Source: Rickettsiales bacterium
GTDB lineage: Bacteria; Pseudomonadota; Alphaproteobacteria; Rickettsiales; UBA1997
Reading direction: 5' to 3'
Assembly (NCBI GenBank): GCA_020054695.1
Contig: JAHXBT010000016.1
Span: 69,578 to 101,679 of the forward strand
DNA: 32,102 nucleotides
This document shows positions 6,691 to 12,924 of this stretch, piece after piece. The notes under the pieces were generated by a model that was not told the origin of the DNA, searched no databases, and saw only the letters and a list, made by a program, of their open reading frames with translations. Every line of letters starts with the position of its first letter. Position 1 is the first letter of the stretch. The translations under genes and the position numbers were made by a program.

Positions 6691-8808
6691 TTATTTTATT
6701 ATTATTCCTTTTCCACGAAGATCTTTATAATTAATCATCTCCAACCCCTTGCATATTGGTAAAAGATATTTTTTATTTAAATTTATTACCATACTACCTT
6801 CAAAATTACAAATAAAATTCTTTTCCAACCTCTGTTTTATAATTAAAATATCTTTTTGATTAATTTTAACTCGACAAAAATCTTTCTGACAAAAATTATC
6901 TTTGTCAAATCGCTCTTTAATTAAAAAATATTCTTCCTTACCAAATTTTTTAGCTAAATTTTTAGCTTCAAATGAACGATCGCTAGATAAAATTAATTTA
7001 TTATCCTTAAAAATAGCAAAAAAACTGACATTCTTGTTAATCAAGAATATGGGATGTGTTGTAAAAAAAATAATTGAAACTCCAATTAAAATTGGTAAGA
7101 AACCTATAAATCTTAATTTGCTATGCCAAATGCAAAGCAAAATTTGACCAAAAACAATCAGCAAAAAAGAAGTGTCAGGAATGTTCTTAATGCTAAAATT
7201 AGAATTTGGTAAATTAGCCACAAATTCTGATAAATTCAATAATTTTTCTATAAAATACCCTAATATTTCTAATGGTAAAAATTCTAGACCAACACCCATC
7301 ATAAAAAAGGAAATAAAAGTAAGGGGTAAAATTATAAAACTAACCAAAGGAATTGCTATCAAGTTGGTTAAAATACCATAGATTTGATAATGGTTAAAAT
7401 GATAAATGATAAAAATAGCGGTAAAAATCTGTACAACAAGGGAGGTAAAAATAATTGCCAAAAAGTAAAAAAATACTTTTTCTAAAAAACTTCTAGGTAA
7501 GGTGTCCTCCTTTTTTTTTAACAAATCACAGCAGGAAATGATAGAAAAAACTGCCATAAAGGATAGCGCAAAGCCAATTTCTAAAATATTAGCAGGGTTA
7601 AATAGTAAAATGATAAAAAATGCTAATGCAATTGAACGAAAAAGGTTAATTTTTTTATCAATCAAAATAACCAAAAATACCATAAACACCATAAAAAAAG
7701 CTCGAATGGCTGAAATTGGCATACCAGTTAATAATAAATATCCTAGAGAAGTAAAAATTGCCAAAACCGCAGCAATTTTTTTAATATCATAATGCAAAGT
7801 TAAAAAATGACTATGCGACAATAAAAATCTAATTAGAAAGAAGAAAAAGCCTGCCGCTAAACCAATGTGAAGGCCAGAAATTGCTAAAAGATGCATCAAT
7901 CCAGAATTTCTAATATTTTCTAGACTTTCAGTGGAAATTTCATCACGAAAACCTAAAAATAGAGCGTTTACTATGCTAGATTGATCTTTTGGCAAGATGT
8001 TTGCTATTTTTTGGGCAATTTTTTGCCTAAAATCCAAAATTTTAGCTTCAAAATTATTTTTTTTGCCTTTTTTAATAATCTTTATCTCTTTTGTAGCATA
8101 GCCAATTGCTGCGATTTGGTCAAAAAACAACATTCTTTCATAATTAAAATTATCAAAAATTTTATTTTTAGGATTTGGCTCAAGAAAGGATGTTGTTTGA
8201 ATCAAATCTCCAACTTCAAGACTTTTTGGTGAAATCCTATTGTTAATAATAATTTTTTTTGGAATTTTAAAATTATGATCATCAAAATCATGATATTTTT
8301 TATGATCATAATAGGTATTTTTATCTAAAAATTTTGATTCACCCAAAAAGTTGCTGTTAAAATATCTTTTGGTTAGTTTTTTTGGTTTTTTCTTTTTATA
8401 TTCTGGCCTGGAAAAAGATAAATCTTCTAAGGTTATTTTTTGTGAGACAATTTCCTCATTTTGATCATAATAATTTTTAATAGCTGCTATTTTTCCATTA
8501 ATATTAGTATAAATTGCATATTTGATTTGTGGAGATCTAATAACTTTTTCGGAATAAAATTTTATCCATAAAAATCCAAAAAAAAAGAAAAATCCTAAAA
8601 TTAGGGCAGTTTTTAGGGCAAAATTATCTTGATAAATAAAAATAGAGGTAAAAATAAGCAAAAAAAGGACAGTTGGGTAAAAGTAGCCGCCAAGAAAATC
8701 AATTTTTAATGCAAAAAGAATGCCAATAGCAAAAAATATTGGTAAAAAAAGAGCGTTGTTTTCTTCCTCGAAAAAGAGATGCTGTATTTTGTATGATATT
8801 TTTTTCAA
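6691..8808 (-). CDS. comEC: ComEC/Rec2-type DNA uptake channel protein
   Basis: 705 aa. It forms the inner-membrane channel for single-stranded DNA in natural transformation. Two or three membrane segments lie at about 20-85, then a soluble OB-like region (100-250), then the competence domain with the signature HLLAISGLHIGL (306-317) and many membrane helices up to about 590. The C-terminal ~115 residues carry four Cys (640, 645, 667, 686). They do not show the HxHxDH metal motif of the beta-lactamase-like domain found in Bacillus or Neisseria ComEC; alphaproteobacterial ComEC proteins commonly look this way. Residues about 137-181 are a Lys/His/Tyr/Asp-rich insertion. Whether the cell is transformable cannot be told from this gene alone. 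Confidence 0.88.
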   Translation of the reverse strand: MKKISYKIQHLFFEEENNALFLPIFFAIGILFALKIDFLGGYFYPTVLFLLIFTSIFIYQDNFALKTALILGFFFFFGFLWIKFYSEKVIRSPQIKYAIYTNINGKIAAIKNYYDQNEEIVSQKITLEDLSFSRPEYKKKKPKKLTKRYFNSNFLGESKFLDKNTYYDHKKYHDFDDHNFKIPKKIIINNRISPKSLEVGDLIQTTSFLEPNPKNKIFDNFNYERMLFFDQIAAIGYATKEIKIIKKGKKNNFEAKILDFRQKIAQKIANILPKDQSSIVNALFLGFRDEISTESLENIRNSGLMHLLAISGLHIGLAAGFFFFLIRFLLSHSHFLTLHYDIKKIAAVLAIFTSLGYLLLTGMPISAIRAFFMVFMVFLVILIDKKINLFRSIALAFFIILLFNPANILEIGFALSFMAVFSIISCCDLLKKKEDTLPRSFLEKVFFYFLAIIFTSLVVQIFTAIFIIYHFNHYQIYGILTNLIAIPLVSFIILPLTFISFFMMGVGLEFLPLEILGYFIEKLLNLSEFVANLPNSNFSIKNIPDTSFLLIVFGQILLCIWHSKLRFIGFLPILIGVSIIFFTTHPIFLINKNVSFFAIFKDNKLILSSDRSFEAKNLAKKFGKEEYFLIKERFDKDNFCQKDFCRVKINQKDILIIKQRLEKNFICNFEGSMVINLNKKYLLPICKGLEMINYKDLRGKGIIIK
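8266..8400 (-). repeat. In-frame, palindrome-containing insertion within comEC
   Basis: This stretch encodes ComEC residues about 137-181, a low-complexity segment (YKKKKPKKLTKRY...YYDHKKYHDFDDHNF) that splits what looks like a continuous OB-fold strand pair. It contains a perfect 10-bp inverted repeat, TTATGATCAT at 8273-8282 and ATGATCATAA at 8302-8311. In-frame palindromic elements inside genes are known from Rickettsia; kinship to those is only a suggestion. Insertion borders are approximate. Confidence 0.35.
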
Positions 8809-8852
8809 TGATTATCTAAAGTGTCTAATAAAATTTGCTTCTTTTGGAAGTT

Positions 8853-8858
8853 TATAAT
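8853..8858 (+). promoter_or_regulatory. Probable -10 box for ychF
   Basis: A perfect TATAAT lies 34 bp before the ychF ATG in the 84-bp divergent gap between comEC and ychF. No good -35 hexamer is found at 16-18 bp spacing. The assignment therefore rests on the -10 box and its position. Confidence 0.4.
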
Positions 8859-8892
8859 ACTTTAAAAATATTAATAAATAAAATAAATATCT

Positions 8893-9996
8893 ATGTCTTT
8901 TAAATGTGGAATTGTTGGATTGCCAAATGTTGGTAAATCAACTCTTTTTAATGCAATTACCGGCACTTCAAAAGCAGAGTCTGCTAATTATCCATTTTGT
9001 ACTATTGAGCCAAATGTCAGTAAGGTTGCTGTGCCAGATTGTCGTTTGCAAAAATTGGCTAAAATTGCATCTTCTGAGAAAATCATTCCCATTCAAATCG
9101 AATTTGTTGATATTGCCGGTTTGGTAAAGGATGCTAGTAAGGGAGAGGGGTTAGGTAACCAATTTTTATCTCACATCAGGGAGGTTGATGCCATTATTAA
9201 TGTGGTGCGTTGTTTTGAAGACGATGACATTGTTCATGTTGAAGGAAATGTTGACCCAATTCGTGACCTAGAATTAATACAGCTAGAATTAATTTTATCT
9301 GATCTTGAGTCATTAGAGAAAAGGCTGCCAAATTTAGAAAAAAAAGCCAAAAATAGCAAAGATAAGGAGTTGTTAACTCAAATTGATCTTATTAAAAGAG
9401 TAATTCCTATTCTTGCAGAAAGTAAACCAGCAAATTTAGCAAAAATCGAACATGAAGAAAAGAAGGTGTTTAAAAATTTAGGCTTAATTACCAGTAAACC
9501 ACAATTATATGTTTGTAATTTATCAGAAGATGATGCTTCTAAGGGTAACGATTATTCAAATTTGGTTAGTGACTATAGCGCAAAGCAAAATATTCCAACT
9601 TTGCTAATTTCAGCTAATTTAGAGCAAGAAATTTCCACTTTAGAAGATGAATCCGAAAGGGTGGAGTTTTTGGAGTCTATGGGCTTAAAAGAAACTGGCC
9701 TATCACAAATTATTAAATCTAGTTATAAATTATTAGATCTAATTACCTTTTTTACTGTCGGCCCCAAAGAATGTCATGCTTGGCAATTAAAAAATGGATT
9801 TTTAGCTCCTAAGGCTGCAGGAGTAATACACAGTGATTTTGAGAAACATTTTATTAGAGCGGAGGCGGTTTGCTATGGGGATTATATATCAAAAAATGGC
9901 GAACAAGGAGCAAAGGATGCTGGCAAGATGCGTATTGAAGGTAAAGACTATGTTGTACAAGATGGCGATATATTTTTATTTAGAACTTCCGCCTAA
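8893..9996 (+). CDS. ychF: Obg-like ATPase YchF
   Basis: 367 aa, matching the family (~363-367). It is a ribosome-associated P-loop ATPase implicated in translation and stress responses. Seen: Walker A GLPNVGKST (9-17), G3 DIAGLV (73-78), and the altered G4 motif NLSE (209-212) in place of NKxD, which is why this family prefers ATP over GTP. The C-terminal TGS domain begins at FTVGPKECHAWQL and ends KDYVVQDGDIFLFRTSA. It is often paired with pth, but here it stands alone, divergent from comEC. A hairpin overlaps its stop codon. Confidence 0.96.
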   Translation: MSFKCGIVGLPNVGKSTLFNAITGTSKAESANYPFCTIEPNVSKVAVPDCRLQKLAKIASSEKIIPIQIEFVDIAGLVKDASKGEGLGNQFLSHIREVDAIINVVRCFEDDDIVHVEGNVDPIRDLELIQLELILSDLESLEKRLPNLEKKAKNSKDKELLTQIDLIKRVIPILAESKPANLAKIEHEEKKVFKNLGLITSKPQLYVCNLSEDDASKGNDYSNLVSDYSAKQNIPTLLISANLEQEISTLEDESERVEFLESMGLKETGLSQIIKSSYKLLDLITFFTVGPKECHAWQLKNGFLAPKAAGVIHSDFEKHFIRAEAVCYGDYISKNGEQGAKDAGKMRIEGKDYVVQDGDIFLFRTSA

Positions 9997-10006
9997 CCAT
10001 TAGCGG
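9989..10006 (+). terminator. Weak hairpin at the ychF stop codon
   Basis: CCG-C-CTAA, loop CCA, TTAG-CGG: a 7-bp stem with one bulged C that includes the ychF stop codon. It is followed by an AT-rich stretch rather than a clean T-run, so it is only a possible terminator. Confidence 0.3.
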
Positions 10007-10087
10007 CTTAAATTTAGAAAATATTTTAAGATAGAAAACTAAAAATGTTGTATTATGCCTACTGCAAAACAAAATAAAATAAATTAA

Positions 10088-10392
10088 AGAAAATTATTAA
10101 ATATAACAATAATTCTGCTTATTGCTGATAGTTTAATCATAACCTTTTCGTCAGTCTCCTCTCACTTTTTTGCTAGGTTTGTAGGTGGGTGAATGTATGG
10201 AACATGAGATGCCTAACGATAATTATCTTAGAGGTTTTTACCTTATTCTTGATAACAAGTGTAATTTATTTAAAAATTTTAGGTAAAATTAATAAATACA
10301 AAGTGTTTTTTCAAGTAACTACTTCTTTTTTTAAATCTATTTGGGCGTTGATAGTCATAGCATTTTGTAATCTTAAAGTAGCTTTTTTATAA
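10088..10392 (+). pseudogene. Possible decayed small membrane-protein gene
   Basis: Two hydrophobic frames abut. The first (10088-10192, no start codon) contains LLNITIILLIADSLIITFSS and SSHFFARFVGG before a TGA. The second (10189-10392, GTG or a later ATG) contains CLTIIILEVFTLFLITSVIY and SIWALIVIAF. A frameshift near 10190 would join them into a protein of roughly 100 aa with three hydrophobic segments. I do not recognise a family. In AT-rich DNA, T-rich frames look hydrophobic by chance, so this is weak. Confidence 0.22.
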
Positions 10393-10429
10393 ATAGTCTA
10401 ACTCAAATAAGCTTACTTGAAACTATTTT

Positions 10430-10530
10430 ACAGCGCAAATACTTTAAAGCTAGGAAATGCTACTGTGCTGTCTCCCTGCTTTAAAGATTTGGCTAAATCA
10501 AAGTGGTATTGGGCTTTAATTGCGCGCTGT
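10430..10530. other. Foldable block, possible structured RNA
   Basis: ACAGCGC (10430-10436) pairs perfectly with GCGCTGT (10524-10530), and TTAAAGC (10444-10450) pairs with GCTTTAA (10513-10519), giving a two-part long stem. Alternatively CTTTAAAGC (10442-10450) pairs perfectly with GCTTTAAAG (10478-10486). The two folds exclude each other. The block is more GC-rich than its surroundings. No known RNA family is recognised and the strand cannot be decided. Confidence 0.3.
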
Positions 10531-10601
10531 TTTAAGTGGTTATTATGTGGTATATTTAATTAGATCTAATAATTATAATATTAATATTATTTTAAGTTGC
10601 C

Positions 10602-10648
10602 ACAACCGCCAATAGTAATAATAAAAATAAATTGCTATTAGCAGTTGT
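10602..10648. repeat. Long imperfect inverted repeat (hairpin)
   Basis: Arms of 18 nt at 10602-10619 and 10631-10648 are separated by an 11-nt AT-only loop. They pair except for two C-A mismatches and one G-T pair. It sits about 50 bp before the rpoH promoter. No T-run follows on either strand, so it is not a standard terminator. Confidence 0.5.
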
Positions 10649-10694
10649 AAAAACAAAAGTCACTTCCAAGTTAGTATGCTGTATAATAATATTC

Positions 10695-10723
10695 TTGAAA
10701 TCTTACAAGACTTATCTTATAAT
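10695..10723 (+). promoter_or_regulatory. rpoH promoter (TTGAAA - 17 bp - TATAAT)
   Basis: A near-consensus sigma70 promoter: -35 TTGAAA at 10695-10700, a 17-bp spacer, -10 TATAAT at 10718-10723. Transcription would begin near 10730 and leave a leader of about 60 nt. The same bases also read CTTGAA - 16 bp - CTTATAAT (10694-10723), similar to alphaproteobacterial heat-shock promoters, so self-activation by RpoH is possible. The leader holds a 5-bp hairpin, GGTCA (10731-10735) with TGACC (10747-10751). Confidence 0.65.
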
Positions 10724-10792
10724 ATGGTAAGGTCAGTCGGCGTAAGTGACCAGGTGAAAGTTATATTATAGGAAGTAAGTTTATCTTTAATC

Positions 10793-11671
10793 ATGAGTGA
10801 ATTAATATTATCTTCAAATCGGTTATCAAATAACTTTGAGCTGAATTTTAAAAGATATCTACAAGAAATACAGAAATTCCCCCTCCTCGAAAAAGAAGAA
10901 GAATATGATCTTGCTACCAAGGTTTGTCAAAACAATGACAGGGAGTCTGCTAAAATACTAATCCAAAGTCATTTAAGGTTGGTTGCAAAAATGGCGTTTG
11001 GATTTAAGAAATATGGATTGGCTTTGTCTGACTTGGTTTCGGAAGGCAATCTTGGCCTAATGCAAGCTGTCAAAAAATTTGATCCCATTAAAGGTTTTAG
11101 ATTTTCAACTTATGCTTCTTTGTGGATTAAAGCCTATATACAAGATTATATTTTAAGGTCTTGGTCTCTAGTAAAAATAGGCACCAACCTTGCTCAAAAA
11201 AAATTGTTTTTTAATCTTCATAAAATTAAAAAGTTACTACAAATAGAAAATAACGACACTATATCAGATACTAGTATTAAATATATAGCTAATAATCTTA
11301 GCGTATCAGAAAATGACGTTGTGGAAATGAATAGCCGTCTCTATGATAACGACACCTCTCTTAACAATACTACGCCAGATGGCGGTGTAGAGTCTATAAA
11401 TTACATAGAGTCTTCAGATCCCTTGCCAGAAGATTTGGCAATTAATAATCAGGAATCATCTAGAAAGTTAGCATTGATTAAATCATCTATTAATTTACTA
11501 AATGATAGAGAAAAAGAAATTTTTATTAAGAGGAATTTAAGCGATAAGGCTGTTACACTTGATAAATTAAGTGATATTTATCAAATATCCCGTGAAAGGG
11601 TAAGGCAGATTGAGTCAAACGCAGTCAGAAAGATAAAAAAATATATTTTAGAACAAAAAAGAGCTCATTAA
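10793..11671 (+). CDS. rpoH: RNA polymerase heat-shock sigma factor (sigma32, RpoH)
   Basis: 292 aa, typical of RpoH. Region 2 spans about 50-125, with SHLRLVAKMA, LSDLVSEGNLGLMQAV, FRFSTYASLWIKAYIQDYI and LRSWSLVK. Just after it is the RpoH box QKKLFFNLHK (135-144), which separates sigma32 from the housekeeping and other sigma factors. Region 4 ends with the helix-turn-helix TLDKLSDIYQISRERVRQIE. It directs transcription of chaperone and protease genes; groESL in this window is the likely target nearest by. The gene stands alone behind its own promoter, with a hairpin terminator 9 bp after the stop. A GGAAG at 10771 is too far from the ATG to act as a ribosome binding site. Confidence 0.95.
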   Translation: MSELILSSNRLSNNFELNFKRYLQEIQKFPLLEKEEEYDLATKVCQNNDRESAKILIQSHLRLVAKMAFGFKKYGLALSDLVSEGNLGLMQAVKKFDPIKGFRFSTYASLWIKAYIQDYILRSWSLVKIGTNLAQKKLFFNLHKIKKLLQIENNDTISDTSIKYIANNLSVSENDVVEMNSRLYDNDTSLNNTTPDGGVESINYIESSDPLPEDLAINNQESSRKLALIKSSINLLNDREKEIFIKRNLSDKAVTLDKLSDIYQISRERVRQIESNAVRKIKKYILEQKRAH

Positions 11672-11679
11672 ATTTTTTT

Positions 11680-11717
11680 CATTTTTTAGCTAGGGTGTTG
11701 TGCAGCTAGAAAAAATG
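11680..11717 (+). terminator. Hairpin terminator after rpoH
   Basis: CATTTTTT-AGCT (from 11680), a 12-nt loop, then AGCT-AGAAAAAATG (to 11717) form a stem whose outer part is T-tract against A-tract. The AGCT core pairs perfectly and the tract is offset by a small bulge. It starts 9 bp after the rpoH stop. A T-run precedes it, so it may work better on the opposite strand, but no gene converges here. Confidence 0.5.
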
Positions 11718-11860
11718 ATTAGTGTATGAAGCTTTTATCTCAAAACCAAAATACCCCGGTTAAGTAGCGGTTTTATTAAAAGAATTATTGCTATTTCTAA
11801 AATATTCCCAATAATATTATGATTAGTTTAAGATAAATTTTGACATTACAACCGTTAAGA

Positions 11861-12799
11861 ATGAAAGAGAAAAATAATTTAGGATACAATTTAACATTAC
11901 AACAAATAGAAAGTGAGTCAGGTTGGCTGTCTAGAGCTGAAATATTATGTCAGGCTCTACCATTTTTAAAAAAATTTGCTGATCAAACTTTTGTCATTAA
12001 AATTGGGGGTGCTGCCATGGCCAGCGATGCTAATATTAAAAAATTTGCAGAAGATGTGGTATTGCTTAAAAAATCAGGAATTAACATTATAATAGTCCAT
12101 GGGGGTGGTCCACAAATAGGAGAGATGTTAAAGAAATTAAAGGTTGAAACCAGGTTTGTTGATGGCTTGCGTGTAACATGTAAAGACGCAGTTGAAATTG
12201 TTGAAATGGTTCTTTCTGGATCTATTAATAAAATGATTGCTAGCCACATTAATTCTGTAGGTGGTTTGGCATTTGGAATTTCTGGTAAAGATGGTAACCT
12301 TATTAAGGTAAAAAAGCTAGTGAAAGTGGAAAAAAATAGCGATTCAAATATTGATAAGATTCTTACTTTAGGGTATGTTGGAGAGCCAGAACATCTTAAT
12401 ACAGATATTTTAGAGTTTTTTGATAATTCGGATATAATTCCAGTAATAGCTCCTATTGGAGTTGACGAGGAGGGTAACACCTATAATATTAATGCTGATA
12501 CTGTGGCCGGTGCTATTGCCAGTACTTTATCGGCTACCAAATTAGTTATTTTAAGTGATGTAGATGGTATTAAACTACCAAATGGTGAATTGGTAAGCCA
12601 TTTAACCACAGGTGTTGCTGAAGAGTTAATCAGAGATGGTATAATCAACAAAGGCATGATACCAAAAGTAAGAACATGCATAGAGGCTCTAGATAACTCT
12701 GTTGAGTATGTTCATATTTTAAATGGTTCACGAGACCATATTTTATTAATGGAAGTGTTTACTGAAAGTGGTGCTGGAACAATGATATTCAAAGATTAG
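11861..12799 (+). CDS. argB: Acetylglutamate kinase (ArgB)
   Basis: 312 aa from the ATG at 11861. An in-frame TTG at 11840 would add seven residues but is less likely. The enzyme phosphorylates N-acetylglutamate, the second step of arginine synthesis. Seen: KIGGAAM (47-53), HGGGPQIG (80-87), the NINADTVAGAIA block, ILSDVDG, KGMIPKV and a C-terminal FTESGAGTMI. About 40 residues precede the first strand and include AEILCQALPFLKKF, the N-terminal helix found in hexameric, arginine-inhibited NAG kinases, so feedback inhibition by arginine is likely. It is commonly next to engB in alphaproteobacteria; here it is single, after rpoH. Confidence 0.95.
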   Translation: MKEKNNLGYNLTLQQIESESGWLSRAEILCQALPFLKKFADQTFVIKIGGAAMASDANIKKFAEDVVLLKKSGINIIIVHGGGPQIGEMLKKLKVETRFVDGLRVTCKDAVEIVEMVLSGSINKMIASHINSVGGLAFGISGKDGNLIKVKKLVKVEKNSDSNIDKILTLGYVGEPEHLNTDILEFFDNSDIIPVIAPIGVDEEGNTYNINADTVAGAIASTLSATKLVILSDVDGIKLPNGELVSHLTTGVAEELIRDGIINKGMIPKVRTCIEALDNSVEYVHILNGSRDHILLMEVFTESGAGTMIFKD

Positions 12800-12924
12800 A
12801 ATCAAATATTAAAACAATCATACAACAAGCTGTAGGTAGTTACTCCATTTCTATCTCCAAAAAAATAAAAAATAACACAAAGTACGACATTATTATAAGA
12901 TAAAAATAATAAGATATAATAAAA

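Larger units (their letters stand above)
9997..10792. other. 796-bp gap without an intact gene between ychF and rpoH
   Basis: Contents, left to right: two hydrophobic open-frame fragments (10088-10392), a strongly foldable block (10430-10530), short AT-only palindromes around 10559-10590, a long near-perfect hairpin (10602-10648), and the rpoH promoter (10695-10723). I found no tRNA T-loop motif, no SRP, RNase P or tmRNA signature, and no DnaA boxes. This is one of the three largest gene-poor stretches in an otherwise compact window. Confidence 0.7.

Noticed and set aside
10559-10590. AT-rich palindromes as a replication origin
   Set aside because: No DnaA boxes are seen nearby, and neighbouring genes are not those of known alphaproteobacterial origins.
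11840-11860. TTG start for argB at 11840
   Set aside because: A good ATG follows 21 bp later, and the added residues are not conserved.
11983-12480. 165-codon open frame on the minus strand inside argB
   Set aside because: It is a shadow of argB: argB has all family motifs, and this frame shows none and is Pro/Ser/Ile-rich as antisense frames are.
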